A stretch of 64,000 nucleotides of DNA from Sphingomonas kyeonggiensis (GCF_014196745.1 NZ_JACIEH010000003.1:62001-126000), one strand, 5' to 3'; positions 53,900 to 63,115 are shown, counted from the first letter of the stretch. Made by a program: numbers and translations. The notes: generated by a model not told the origin, from the letters alone.

Positions 53900-55303
53900 T
53901 CAGCTCCAGCCGCCCCCCAGCGCCTTGTAGAGCGCGGTCGCCGCCTGGGCCTTGGCCGCGCGGGCCTGCTGGTCGCGGCGGGTGGCGGCAAGCAGCGACT
54001 GGCGGGCGCGTTCGAGCGTAAGCCGGTCGTCCTCGCCGCGATCCGCGCGCTGCCGGGCGAGCGTGAAGGCGCTCTGCTCGCGCTGGAGCGATGCGGCCGC
54101 GTCCTCGGCGGCGGCGCGGGCGTTGAGGAAGCGGTTGATCGCCACCTCGCTGTCCGACAGCGCGCCGACCACCGCCTTTTCGTAGCGCGCGGCCGCGGCA
54201 TCGGCCCGGGCATCGGCGGCGCGGATCTGGGCGCGGATCGTGCCGCCCTGGAAGATCGGCCAGGAGAAGCTCGGCCCGATCTGGAGACGGAAGGAATCGC
54301 CCGAAACCAGGTCGCCGGGCTTGCGCGCCTGCTGGCCGATGCTGCCGAGCAGACTGAAACGCGGGAAGAGATCGGCGGTGGCGACGCCGATATCGGCGCT
54401 GGCCGCGGCCAGCTCGCGCTCGGCGCGGCGGACATCGGGGCGGCGCTCGAGCAGGTCGGAGCGCAGGCCGACCAGAATCGCATCGGGGCTGGCCGGCAGG
54501 GGCGCCGCCGCCTGCAGCTCGGGCACGACCTGCTCGGGCGCCACGCCGACCAGGGTGGCGATCCGATAGGAAGCGGCACTCGCCTGGGCTCGGGCACCCG
54601 GCACTGCCGAGGCACTCGCCTTGGCCGCGGCATCGGCGCGGTCGAGCTCTAGCCGCGAGGCCTCGCCATGATCGAAGCGCAGCCGGGTGAGCCGGGCCAG
54701 CTCGGTATCGGAGCCGGCCTGCGCCTCGGCGGTGGCAGCGTCCGCCTGGGCGGCGCGCAGGTCCATGTAACTGCGCACCACTTCGGCGATCAGCGTGAGC
54801 ATCACGTCGCGCCGGGCATATTCGGCGCTTTCCTCGCGCGCGGTAGCGCCCTGCATCTGGCGGGTGCGGCGGCCCCAGAGATCGACCTCCCAGCTGGCAT
54901 CGAAGCCAAGGTCGAACAGCGGGAAATCACGCGAGAAGCCGGGAAAGGGGATGCTGCCGAGCGGCAGCTGGCCATTGTTGCTCAGCACATTCTCCGTCGC
55001 CGAACCCTTGGCGGTGACGCTGGGCAGGCGGCCGCCGGCGATCGCCTCGCGATTGGCCCGGGCCTCGGCCAGCCGGGCCCGGGCCTCGCGCAGGTCGGGG
55101 CTCGACGCCACCGCGCGCTGGACGAGGGCGGAGAGCTGCGGATCCTCGAACCGGTCCCACCATTTGAGATCGACGTCGCCGGGCGTCCCGGCCTCGACCC
55201 ATTCGGGCGCGGCTTTCGTCTCGGGCGGATGATAGTCCGGCCCCACCGTGCAGGCGGAAGCCAGCAGCACGGGCAACAGGAACAACGGAAGCGAGCGGTA
55301 CAT
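53900..55303 (-). CDS. Outer-membrane efflux channel lipoprotein (OprM/NodT family)
   Basis: A 467-residue TolC-like channel with a lipoprotein signal peptide (lipobox ASAC, Cys near 18, then TVGPDYHPPE, the NodT-family opening). Two similar halves of long coiled-coil helices follow, with ERRPDVRRAERELAAASADIGVATA and the closing DRLTLERARQSLLAA. The start is ATG 55303 with GGAG seven bases upstream. As the last gene of the ABC efflux operon it supplies the outer-membrane exit for the pump. Confidence 0.92.
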   Translation of the reverse strand: MYRSLPLFLLPVLLASACTVGPDYHPPETKAAPEWVEAGTPGDVDLKWWDRFEDPQLSALVQRAVASSPDLREARARLAEARANREAIAGGRLPSVTAKGSATENVLSNNGQLPLGSIPFPGFSRDFPLFDLGFDASWEVDLWGRRTRQMQGATAREESAEYARRDVMLTLIAEVVRSYMDLRAAQADAATAEAQAGSDTELARLTRLRFDHGEASRLELDRADAAAKASASAVPGARAQASAASYRIATLVGVAPEQVVPELQAAAPLPASPDAILVGLRSDLLERRPDVRRAERELAAASADIGVATADLFPRFSLLGSIGQQARKPGDLVSGDSFRLQIGPSFSWPIFQGGTIRAQIRAADARADAAAARYEKAVVGALSDSEVAINRFLNARAAAEDAAASLQREQSAFTLARQRADRGEDDRLTLERARQSLLAATRRDQQARAAKAQAATALYKALGGGWS

Positions 55304-55307
55304 CGGG

Positions 55308-56411
55308 TTACTCCATGCGCGCACGGAAGAGCCAGGCCGAGGCGGAAAGCGTCACGCAGGCGATCAGCGCGAGCGGCCAGAGCTGGTGGAACACCGCGCT
55401 CGCCGGCATCGCCTTGAGGAACAGCCCCTGGACGATGACGAGGAAATAGCGGGCGGGATCGAGATAGGTGATCGTCTGCAGCCAGTCCGGCATGTTGTCG
55501 ATCGGGCTGGCATAGCCGGAGAGCAGGATCAGCGGGGTGGTGACCAGGAACACGCCGAGGAACGCCTGCTGCTGGGTCTGCGAGGCGGCGGAGACCAGCA
55601 TGCCGAGCCCGATCAGCGCGAGCAGATACATGCCGAGCGACAGCCAGAAGAGCAGCAGCGATCCGGTGAAGGGAACCCCGAAGACGAGCGGCGCCACCAC
55701 CAGATAGACGCTGCCGTTGATCATCCCGATGATGAAGGGCGGGACCATCTTGCCGATCAGGATCTCGTGGACCCGCAAGGGCGAGACCATCAGCTGGTCG
55801 AACGTGCCCAGCTCGCGCTCGCGCGCCACCGATTGCGAGGTGATGGCGAGGCCAGCGACCGAGGTGATGATCGCGACCAGCGAGGGCAAGGTGAACCAGA
55901 TATAGTCGAGCGACGGGTTGTACCAGTTGGTCACCACGCTGCCGCCCGCGGCCCCGCGCACTTGTGCCGGCGCCAGCTCCGCGCCCATGCCGCCGGCGAT
56001 GTTGGTGACGTATCCCGCCACGATCTGCGCGGCGTTGGAGCGGCGGCCGTCGAGCACCAGCCCGATCGTCGCGCTCTCGCCGCGGGCGAGCTGCCGGTCG
56101 AAATCCTCGTCGACCACCAAAGCGGCGATCACCTTCTGGTTGTCGATCGCGGACTTGAGCTGCTTCGGCGTCTGCAGCCGCTCGATCCGGCGGAAATTGG
56201 GGCTGCCGGCAAGGCGCTGGACCAGCTCGACCGAATGCGCACCCGAGCTGCGATCGAGGATGCCGATATCGACATTCTTCACGTCGAGCGTGGTGGCATA
56301 GGTGAAGATGAACAGCTGCATCAGCGGCGGCACGAACAGCACCAGCCGCGCCTGCGGATCGCGCAGCACCGCCCACATCTCCTTGACGATCATGGCAAGC
56401 AGCCGCCGCAT
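55308..56411 (-). CDS. ABC-2 type permease (YbhR-like)
   Basis: A 367-residue half-permease of an ABC-2 exporter. An N-terminal helix follows a short amphipathic start (MRRLLAMIVKEMWAVLRDPQ), then a large periplasmic domain (~40-175), then about five C-terminal helices with VARERELGTFDQLMVSPLR and TTPLILLSGYASPIDNMPDW. The start is ATG 56411, sharing one base with the previous permease stop (TGATG). It is paired with the permease upstream as in E. coli YbhSR. Confidence 0.92.
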   Translation of the reverse strand: MRRLLAMIVKEMWAVLRDPQARLVLFVPPLMQLFIFTYATTLDVKNVDIGILDRSSGAHSVELVQRLAGSPNFRRIERLQTPKQLKSAIDNQKVIAALVVDEDFDRQLARGESATIGLVLDGRRSNAAQIVAGYVTNIAGGMGAELAPAQVRGAAGGSVVTNWYNPSLDYIWFTLPSLVAIITSVAGLAITSQSVARERELGTFDQLMVSPLRVHEILIGKMVPPFIIGMINGSVYLVVAPLVFGVPFTGSLLLFWLSLGMYLLALIGLGMLVSAASQTQQQAFLGVFLVTTPLILLSGYASPIDNMPDWLQTITYLDPARYFLVIVQGLFLKAMPASAVFHQLWPLALIACVTLSASAWLFRARME

Positions 56412-57541
56412 CAGTCGAGGCTCCGGCGGGTGACGCGGAAGGAGAGCGCGAAGAAGACCATGCCGAAGACCAGCATGATGCCGATGTTCGGGAGCAGCAG
56501 GCCCCATTGGTCGCCGGCCAGGAACACCGTCTCGAGGCTGGGGATCAGGTAGCGCGCCGGGACGATATAGGTCAGCGCCTGGATCGGCCAGGGCATCGAT
56601 CCGATCTCGAAGATGAAGCCCGAGAGCAGGAAGGTGGGCAGGAAGGCCGAGAGCAGGGCGACCTGGCTCGCCACGAACTGGTTCTTGGTCGCCGCCGAGA
56701 TGAACAGGCCGAGGCCGAGCGCGGGCATCAGGAACGCCGAGGAGATGGCGTAGAGCGCGAAGATCGAGCCGCGGAACGGCACCCCGAATATCCACACGCC
56801 GATCACCGCGCAGAGCGTCATCGAGGCCTGGGCGAGGAAGAAATAGGGGATGACCTTGGAAGCGATGAACTCGGCCATCGAGATCGGCGTGGCCATCATC
56901 GCCTCCATCGTGCCGCGCTCCCATTCGCGCGCGACGACGAGCGCGGTCAGCAGCGTGCCGACCATCGTCATGACGTTGGCGATCGAGCCGGGGACGAGGA
57001 AGAAGCGGCTCTTGAGCTCGGGATTGTACCAGTAGCGCGCCGAGATGGTGACGGGCGGCTCGCGCGCGCCGGGATTGCGCTCCAGCCCCTCGGCGGCGGC
57101 CCAGCCGGCGCGGACGCCCTCCCCGTAAGCCGCTGCGAAATTGGCGGTATTGGGCTGCGAGCCGTCGGTAACGATCTGGATCGGCGGCATCTTCCCGCGC
57201 TTGATCCCCGCGCCGAAATCCTGGGGAATGACGATCAGCGCCCGCAGCTCGCCATCGACCAGCTTGTCGCGCACCTCGGCCACGGTGCGGGCCTCGGTGA
57301 CTTCGAAATAACGCGAGCTTCTATAGGCTTGCGCCAGCCGCAGGGCGGGCGCGCTGCTGTCCTCGAGGACGAGGCCGACCCGGGTACGCGTGCTGTCGAG
57401 CGACACCGCATAGCCGAACAGGAAAAGCAGGATCATCGGCAGCACGAAGGCGATGAGGAAGGTGGAGGGATCGCGCAGGATCTGCGCGGCTTCCTTGCGA
57501 ACCAGGGCGGCCAACCGCCTGAGATCGAAGCGGAAGCTCAT
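56411..57541 (-). CDS. ABC-2 type permease (YbhS-like)
   Basis: A 376-residue partner permease of the same ABC-2 exporter. Same layout: N-terminal helix after LVRKEAAQILRDPSTFLIAF, a periplasmic domain near 50-175, then about five helices with AREWERGTMEAMMATPISMA and LPTFLLSGFIFEIGSMPWPI. Start ATG 57541 overlaps the ATPase stop (ATGA). Gene order ATPase, YbhS, YbhR follows the E. coli ybhFSR layout. Confidence 0.92.
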   Translation of the reverse strand: MSFRFDLRRLAALVRKEAAQILRDPSTFLIAFVLPMILLFLFGYAVSLDSTRTRVGLVLEDSSAPALRLAQAYRSSRYFEVTEARTVAEVRDKLVDGELRALIVIPQDFGAGIKRGKMPPIQIVTDGSQPNTANFAAAYGEGVRAGWAAAEGLERNPGAREPPVTISARYWYNPELKSRFFLVPGSIANVMTMVGTLLTALVVAREWERGTMEAMMATPISMAEFIASKVIPYFFLAQASMTLCAVIGVWIFGVPFRGSIFALYAISSAFLMPALGLGLFISAATKNQFVASQVALLSAFLPTFLLSGFIFEIGSMPWPIQALTYIVPARYLIPSLETVFLAGDQWGLLLPNIGIMLVFGMVFFALSFRVTRRSLD

Positions 57542-59265
57542 GCGGCCTCCCGCGCTTCACGCTTGCGGTCGAATTCCTCGATCAGGGCGATGAAGGCATC
57601 CTCCATCGTCGGGTCCTCGGTGCTGGTGAGCCGGGCGGCCTCGGCCTTGAGCTCGTCGGGGGTGCCGGTGGCGATCTGCTCGGCGCGGTAGATCAGGGTC
57701 GCGCGGTCGCAATATTCGGCTTCGTCCATGAAATGGGTGGTGACCAGGACGGTCACGCCCTTCTCGACCAGGCCGTTGATGTGCATCCAGAATTCCCGCC
57801 GCGTCACCGGATCGACGCCCGAGGTGGGCTCGTCGAGGAACAGCACCGGGGGCTCGTGCATCACCGCGCAGGCTAGGGCGAGGCGCTGCTTGAAGCCGAG
57901 CGGGAGCGTGCCGGCGTTGACGTCGACCTTGTCGCCCAGCTCGAAGATCTCGATCATCGCCTCGATCGCGCGCTTCGCCTTGTCGCGCGGCAGGTCGTAA
58001 GCCCCTGCGAAGAAATCCAGATTCTGGCGGACCGAGAGGTCGCCATAGAGGGAGAATTTCTGGGCCATGTACCCCAGCGACGCCCGCGCGGCGGCAGCGG
58101 ACTTGCGGAGCGACTTGCCGGCGACCGCACCAGTCCCCGAAGTGGGCGAAAGTAGCCCGCAGAGCATCTTGAAGGTGGTCGACTTGCCGGCGCCATTGGG
58201 GCCGAGGAGTCCGAATATCTGTCCCCTCGGGATGCGGAAGTTCATGTCCCTGGCCGCAGTGAACTCCCCGAACACCTTGGTAAGCCCCCTGGCCTCGATC
58301 GCGCATTCCTCGGTCTCGGGGATGGTGCGGTAGCGTTCCGCCAGCGCGGAGGTGCCCTTCGGACCGCCGCCCAGCCGCTCGATGAAGCCGTCCTCGAAGC
58401 GCGGATCGGCCGTGCCAACTTCGGTGTCCGGACCGGCTGCAAGCGCTGCGGCATCCGGGACCGGCTTGCCGTCGGCGACGAGCAGGCGGACCGAGCGGCC
58501 CTGGATCGTGCCGTCGATCACGTCGCCGCGATCGAGCGCATGGGTGAGGAATTGGCGCCGCCGCTCCTGGAAGCCGGTTACGCGGATCACCCGGTCGCGA
58601 ACGCGGCCGGTCAGCTCGGCCGGGGGGCCGTCGAACAGCAGCTGCCCTTCGTTGAGCAGATAGACGGTGTCGCACTTCTCCGCCTCGTCGAGATAGGCGG
58701 TCGACCAGAGCACGCCGATGCCCTGTTCGGTCAGGTCGCCGACCATGCTCCAAAGTTCGCGGCGGCTGATCGGGTCGACGCCGACGCCGGGTTCGTCGAG
58801 CAGCAGCACCCGCGGCGTCTTCACCAGCGCGCAGGCCAGGCCGAGCTTCTGCTTCATGCCGCCCGAGAGCTTGCCCGCCAGCCGATCCTGGAAGCGGGCG
58901 AGATCGGTGAAGTCGAGGAGCCTGTCGAAGCTGGCCTGCTGTTCGGCCCGGGGCAGGCCGCGCACTTCCGCGTACAGACGGAGGTTCTCGATGACCGAGA
59001 GATCCTCGTAGAGCCCGAAGCGCTGGGGCATGTAGCCGAGATCGTCGAGCTTTTCCCCGGGCTTGCCGCCCAGAACTTCAACGGTCCCGGAAGTTGGCGC
59101 CATCAGTCCGGCGAGGATGCGGATAAGGGTGGTCTTGCCCGCCCCGTCCGGCCCGACCAGGCCGGTGATGCGGCCGGGCTCGATCGCCATCGAGACGCCG
59201 TCGAGCGCGCGGTTGGCGTCGAAGCATTTCACGAGGTCGGTGGTCTGGGCGAGGGGCTGGGTCAT
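57538..59265 (-). CDS. Double ATP-binding ABC exporter subunit (YbhF-like)
   Basis: A 575-residue protein with two fused nucleotide-binding domains powering the exporter. NBD1: VGPDGAGKTTLIR, signature KLSGGMKQKLGLA, Walker B VLLLDEPGVGVDP, but WSTAYLDEAE where the H-loop histidine is expected. NBD2: LGPNGAGKSTTFK, degenerate signature LPLGFKQRLALA, Walker B VLFLDEPTSGVDP, H-loop VTTHFMDEAE intact. The start is uncertain between ATG 59265 and ATG 59271. It is preceded by a palindromic repeat, which separates it from the HlyD-like gene. Confidence 0.92.
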   Translation of the reverse strand: MTQPLAQTTDLVKCFDANRALDGVSMAIEPGRITGLVGPDGAGKTTLIRILAGLMAPTSGTVEVLGGKPGEKLDDLGYMPQRFGLYEDLSVIENLRLYAEVRGLPRAEQQASFDRLLDFTDLARFQDRLAGKLSGGMKQKLGLACALVKTPRVLLLDEPGVGVDPISRRELWSMVGDLTEQGIGVLWSTAYLDEAEKCDTVYLLNEGQLLFDGPPAELTGRVRDRVIRVTGFQERRRQFLTHALDRGDVIDGTIQGRSVRLLVADGKPVPDAAALAAGPDTEVGTADPRFEDGFIERLGGGPKGTSALAERYRTIPETEECAIEARGLTKVFGEFTAARDMNFRIPRGQIFGLLGPNGAGKSTTFKMLCGLLSPTSGTGAVAGKSLRKSAAAARASLGYMAQKFSLYGDLSVRQNLDFFAGAYDLPRDKAKRAIEAMIEIFELGDKVDVNAGTLPLGFKQRLALACAVMHEPPVLFLDEPTSGVDPVTRREFWMHINGLVEKGVTVLVTTHFMDEAEYCDRATLIYRAEQIATGTPDELKAEAARLTSTEDPTMEDAFIALIEEFDRKREAREAA

Positions 59266-59275
59266 GCCCATCCCC

Positions 59276-59412
59276 AATCCTCCCCCGCAGGGGGAGGGGG
59301 ACCGCCAGCGTAGCCGGTGGTGGAGGGGTAGCGCGCCTCGGGCTTCATCGCTCGTGGAGAATACCCCTCCACCAGCCTGCGGCTGGTCCCCCTCCCCCTC
59401 CGGGGGAGGATT
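59276..59412. repeat. G+C-rich nested palindromic repeat, copy B
   Basis: Outer arms AATCCTCCCCC (59276-59286) and GGGGGAGGATT (59402-59412). Inner blocks GGGGGAGGGGGACCGC, GGTGGAGGGG, CCCCTCCACCA and GGTCCCCCTCCCCC occur in the same order as at 10560-10713. It sits inside the efflux operon, between the adaptor and ATPase genes, so it is transcribed unless it terminates part of the message. Confidence 0.75.
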
Positions 59413-59434
59413 TTGGAGTGGCCCCGCACCCCGC

Positions 59435-60442
59435 TCAGCCCTTGTGCTTCGGGCGGGCGCCGGGGACCGAGACGCTGACCGGCTGGCCCTGGCGGAGCGC
59501 ATCGTCCGGATCGGTCACGATGATGCGCAGCTGGTAGACGAGGTCGGTGCGGAGGTTCTCGGTCTCGACCGTCTTGGGCGTGAACTCGGCGCGGGGCGAG
59601 ATATAGCCGATCGTGCCCTTGTAGCGCCTAGGGTTGCCATCGGCGGTGACCACCACGTCCATCCCCGGGCCGATCCGCGAAAGGTCGCTCTCCGCGACAT
59701 AGGCGCGCACGCGCAGCGGTCGCAGTATCGCCAGGGTCAGCACCGTCTCGCCGGGCTGGACGATCGCACCGGGTTCACGGGCGCGGGTGACGATGGTGCC
59801 GTCGGTCGAGGCGAGCAGGCGGGCGTCGCCGAGATCGGTGGCGGCGCCCTGGCGCGCGGCGATGGCGGAGCGGACATCGGCGGCGGCGGCGTCGATATCC
59901 TCCTTGCGGCTGCCGGCGTTCAGCAGCGACAGCGCCTGCTGCGCCTGTTGCAGGTCGGCACGCGCCTTGTCGCGGCTGGCCACGGTCTGCTCCCAGATAT
60001 CGCGGCTGATCGCGCCCGGCTCGACCAAGGGCTGGCGGCGGGCATAGTCGCGCTCAGCATCCTGGGCGACCGCGGCGGCGGCGGCGACCCGGGCACGGGC
60101 CTGGGCGATGTCCTGCACGCGGTTGCCGTTGCGGAGCTTGGCGAGCTGCGCCTCGGCCTGCGACACGCGCGCATCCGCCTGGGCGATGCGGCTGTCGAGC
60201 GTCGCGGCGTCGAGCGTGGCGAGCAGCTGGCCCTGCTTGACTTTGGCCCCCTCCTCCACCGCGATGCCGGCGATGCGGCCGCTCACCCGGAAGCCGAGAT
60301 CGACCTCGCGGATATCGACATTGCCGTTGAGCGCGAGCGCGCCATCGTCCCGCGCCTTGAACAGGCCGAAACCGCTGGTGGCGATCGCGGCTATCGCGAG
60401 CACGGCGATGACGACGAGGATCGCGATGCGGCGGCGGTTCAT
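59435..60442 (-). CDS. HlyD-family membrane fusion protein (YbhG-like)
   Basis: A 335-residue periplasmic adaptor that links the ABC exporter to the outer-membrane channel. N-terminal membrane anchor (about 7-27); lipoyl-like halves DLGFRVSGRIAGIAVEEGAKVK and LASTDGTIVTRAREPGAIV; a long coiled-coil hairpin between them (~75-200); a beta-barrel domain with IGPGMDVVVTADG. Start ATG 60442 overlaps the regulator stop (ATGA). Confidence 0.92.
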   Translation of the reverse strand: MNRRRIAILVVIAVLAIAAIATSGFGLFKARDDGALALNGNVDIREVDLGFRVSGRIAGIAVEEGAKVKQGQLLATLDAATLDSRIAQADARVSQAEAQLAKLRNGNRVQDIAQARARVAAAAAVAQDAERDYARRQPLVEPGAISRDIWEQTVASRDKARADLQQAQQALSLLNAGSRKEDIDAAAADVRSAIAARQGAATDLGDARLLASTDGTIVTRAREPGAIVQPGETVLTLAILRPLRVRAYVAESDLSRIGPGMDVVVTADGNPRRYKGTIGYISPRAEFTPKTVETENLRTDLVYQLRIIVTDPDDALRQGQPVSVSVPGARPKHKG

Positions 60443-61062
60443 GCGGGATTCTCCGACAGGATGCAGAGGGCGTTGGCGCGCAGGCGGGCGCGCAGGAGCG
60501 TGGCAGTGGGCGCGTCGATCGTCTCGACCGAGAGGATGCGGGTGACGGCCGCGCGGCAGACGCGCAGCACCAGGCACTGGCCGAACAGCAGGATGCCCAT
60601 CGCGCGCACCTCGTCGCCCGGCAGGTCGGTGCGGATACGGGCGAGCGCGGCGACGAATACCTCGACCACGCCCTGCATCACCCCGGTATAGAGCCGGTCG
60701 AACGCTTCGGTGGGGTTCTGCTGCTCGCGGGTGATGAACAGCGCCCAGGCCTCGGTCTGCGGGCTGATCATCATCAGCGCGAAGCCGTCGAGCACCGCGA
60801 GCAGCGCCTCGATCGCCTGGTCGCGCGTGCCGTTCTCGGCGACCCGGCGGGCGGCTTCGAGTGCCGGGCCCTGAATCGTCTTCACGCTGGCGGCGATGTG
60901 ATCGGCGGCGGCGAGATAGAGCCCCTGCTTGCCGCCGAAATGATAGGTGATCGACGACATCGCCGTGCCCGAGGCGCGCGCGATCTCCCGCGTGCTGGCG
61001 CCTTCGAAGCCGTGGCGGCCGAACTGTTCGATCGCCGTGTCGATCAGGGTCTGGCTGGTCAT
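60439..61062 (-). CDS. TetR-family regulator (CecR/YbiH-like)
   Basis: A 207-residue repressor. An N-terminal helix-turn-helix (TLIDTAIEQFGRHGFEGAS, TREIARASGTAMSSITYHFG) and a C-terminal ligand domain with QNPTEAFDRLY and RAMGILLFGQCL, typical of the CecR (DUF1956) group. In E. coli CecR controls ybhGFSR and responds to antibiotics such as chloramphenicol. Here it heads the orthologous operon and faces a perfect 16-bp palindrome 14 bp upstream. The start is ATG 61062. Confidence 0.92.
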   Translation of the reverse strand: MTSQTLIDTAIEQFGRHGFEGASTREIARASGTAMSSITYHFGGKQGLYLAAADHIAASVKTIQGPALEAARRVAENGTRDQAIEALLAVLDGFALMMISPQTEAWALFITREQQNPTEAFDRLYTGVMQGVVEVFVAALARIRTDLPGDEVRAMGILLFGQCLVLRVCRAAVTRILSVETIDAPTATLLRARLRANALCILSENPA

Positions 61063-61075
61063 TGCACCGAATCTT

Positions 61076-61091
61076 GTTCGTTCGAACGAAC
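61076..61091. promoter_or_regulatory. Perfect 16-bp palindrome, likely CecR-like operator
   Basis: GTTCGTTCGAACGAAC, fully self-complementary, just upstream of the TetR-family gene and facing the divergent DJ-1/PfpI gene at 61265. TetR regulators usually bind such palindromes next to their own gene, so autoregulation is likely. Confidence 0.7.
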
Positions 61092-61264
61092 TAATATTGG
61101 ATGCACGGTTGTGAAGCAAGCGATGTTGCGATGGATGACAGACGCGCATCGAAGGCGTAGGTTCCTAGCCGTCCGCGTGACTGGCGATACGAGATGGAGC
61201 ACCATCGGGAAGCGCGGGCGTGGACGCCGTTCGCCTGGGCACCCTTCCGACCTGGAGGATCCTG

Positions 61265-61954
61265 ATGCCCGAACCGTTGCATATCGCTTTCCTGCTGTTC
61301 CCCGACGTGACCCAGCTCGACCTGACCGGGCCGGCCCAGGTGCTGTCCCGCTTGGGGAACGTCACGCTCGACCTGGTTGCGAAGACCCGCGATCCGGTGC
61401 GCACCGATGCGCTGTTCGACCTGCTGCCGACCGCGACCTTTGCCGAGGTGCCCAGGACCGACATCCTCTGCGTGCCCGGCGGGTTCGGTACGGTGGCGGC
61501 GATGGAGGATGCCGAGACGCTCGCCTGGCTGCGCCAGGTGGCGGCGGGGGCGACCTGGGTGACCAGCGTGTGCACCGGATCGCTGCTGCTCGGCGCGGCG
61601 GGACTGCTGAAGGGCTATCGCGCCGGCTGCCATTGGGGGTCGCGCGAGCAGCTCGCCTGGTTCGGCGCCGAGCCGGTGGCCGAGCGGGTGGTGTTCGACC
61701 GCAACCGCGCGACCGGCGGCGGGGTGACCGCCGGCATCGACTTCGCGCTGGCGCTGACCGCGGCGATCCGCGGCGAGGACCATGCGAAGTTCGTCCAGCT
61801 CAGCCTGGAATATGACCCCGCCCCGCCCTTCGACAGCGGATCGCCGGACCGGGCGGAAGCGGAGACCGTCGCGCGCTACCGCGCGATGGTGGAGAAATTC
61901 GCGCCCGGACGGGCGGAGAAGGTGAAGGGAATCGCGGAGCGACTGGGGTTCTAG
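61265..61954 (+). CDS. DJ-1/PfpI-family protein (isonitrile hydratase-like)
   Basis: A 229-residue DJ-1/PfpI domain protein. The nucleophile elbow is VTSVCTGSLLLGAAGLL, with Cys103; ILCVPGGFGT near 67-76 and FPDVTQLDLTGPAQV near 12 match isonitrile hydratases such as Pseudomonas InhA. The closing region ARYRAMVEKF is typical. It probably acts on small molecules in the cytoplasm; the exact substrate is uncertain. The start is ATG 61265 with GGAGG seven bases upstream. It is divergent from the TetR gene, so the same palindrome could affect it. Confidence 0.85.
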   Translation: MPEPLHIAFLLFPDVTQLDLTGPAQVLSRLGNVTLDLVAKTRDPVRTDALFDLLPTATFAEVPRTDILCVPGGFGTVAAMEDAETLAWLRQVAAGATWVTSVCTGSLLLGAAGLLKGYRAGCHWGSREQLAWFGAEPVAERVVFDRNRATGGGVTAGIDFALALTAAIRGEDHAKFVQLSLEYDPAPPFDSGSPDRAEAETVARYRAMVEKFAPGRAEKVKGIAERLGF

Positions 61955-61961
61955 TGACCAA

Positions 61962-61994
61962 ATCCTCCCCGGGAGCTGCGCTCCGGGGGAGGAT
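61962..61994. terminator. Hairpin between convergent genes
   Basis: ATCCTCCCCGGGAG (61962-61975) pairs with CTCCGGGGGAGGAT (61981-61994), one mismatch in 14. It separates the DJ-1/PfpI and DUF3667 genes. The arms use the same CCTCCCC unit as the larger repeats. Confidence 0.6.
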
Positions 61995-62001
61995 CATACG
62001 G

Positions 62002-63066
62002 TCAGCCGAACATCCCCAGCGCGACCAGGATCAGCAGGAAGAGCACCAGGATCCAGACGATGAAGAAGGTCAGCACCCAGGCGCGCATGAAGGCGGAGAA
62101 CCAGCCGATGTCATAGGCCTGCTTCAGCTGGCGGGTGATGTGGACGAAGGGCACCAGCACCGCCACCATCCCCAGCGGACCGCCGCCCAGCCCGATCGCG
62201 GCGGCAACCGCGATCACGATGTAGAACAGCGACATGAACGCGATCGAATAGGTGATGAAGATCGTGTGGTCGTAGAGCTTGTACTGGCGCTTCCAGAAGA
62301 ACAGCGCCCACAGGAAGGGCAGCGACAGCGGGATCAGCAGCCAGGAGAATTTGTAGCTCGCCGACTGGAGCTTGTACATCATCAGCGCCGGGTTCTTCTG
62401 CCACTTCTCGATGCCGTGATCGAGCGCATGCCAGCCGGTGTGCGCCTCCGTCGTCGACACGTCGATCGGGCCGCCCTCCAGCGCCTTGCCCGCCTTGTCG
62501 AGCCCGGCGATCTGCTGCTGCGCATCGGCGATGTCCTCGCGATACTTGGCCTTGTCGTCCTCGTCGGTCGCCTTGGCGAGCTTCTTCTGCGCCTTGTTCA
62601 GATCGTCCTGCGCGTCCTTCCGCGCGAAGTCGATCGCCGCCACCGGCTTGAGATTGCCGCTGCTGAGCTGGCTCGGCGCCGCGATGCCGACCCAGGAGAA
62701 GACCGCGAACATCGCGAAGACCGAGAAGAGGAAGATCGCCATTGGCGAGACGAAACGGGCGCGCTCGCCGGCGATGTAGCGCTTGGTCAGCTCGCCCGGG
62801 CGCCAGGCCAGCATCGGCAGCGTGTTCCACAACTTGCCTTCGAAGTGGAAGACGCCGTGCAGGATGTCGTGCCCGATCGCGTGGAGCGAGCGGTGGACAT
62901 GCCCCGACTGGCCGCAATTATGGCAATGCGGGCCGATCAGCGCGGTCCCGCAATTGAGGCACAGGCCATGACCCCCGCCATGACCTTCGCCCGCCCCCGG
63001 CTCGACCGCGCGGCCGAGCAATGCCCCTGTCGCCAGTTCCCCGGCTGCTTCGATTTCCCCCGACAT
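62002..63066 (-). CDS. DUF3667 zinc-ribbon membrane protein
   Basis: A 354-residue protein. Near residues 35-55 a zinc ribbon (LCLNCGTALIGPHCHNCGQ) leads into the family segment RSLHAIGHDILHGVFHFEGK and the first membrane helix (about 110-128). A charged coiled-coil-like stretch (~145-190, KKLAKATDEDDKAKYREDI) precedes four more C-terminal helices. DUF3667 proteins have no known function. The start is ATG 63066. Confidence 0.82.
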   Translation of the reverse strand: MSGEIEAAGELATGALLGRAVEPGAGEGHGGGHGLCLNCGTALIGPHCHNCGQSGHVHRSLHAIGHDILHGVFHFEGKLWNTLPMLAWRPGELTKRYIAGERARFVSPMAIFLFSVFAMFAVFSWVGIAAPSQLSSGNLKPVAAIDFARKDAQDDLNKAQKKLAKATDEDDKAKYREDIADAQQQIAGLDKAGKALEGGPIDVSTTEAHTGWHALDHGIEKWQKNPALMMYKLQSASYKFSWLLIPLSLPFLWALFFWKRQYKLYDHTIFITYSIAFMSLFYIVIAVAAAIGLGGGPLGMVAVLVPFVHITRQLKQAYDIGWFSAFMRAWVLTFFIVWILVLFLLILVALGMFG

Positions 63067-63115
63067 GGCGCATTCGCTACCAGCTTCATGCTGCACGTGC
63101 TAGCGGTTCGAAATC

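Noticed and set aside
59271..59440. Break of the efflux operon into two units at the palindromic repeat
   Set aside because: A hairpin this large could terminate, but the gene set matches a single known pump and no clear promoter was seen after it, so it is treated as one operon with reservation.
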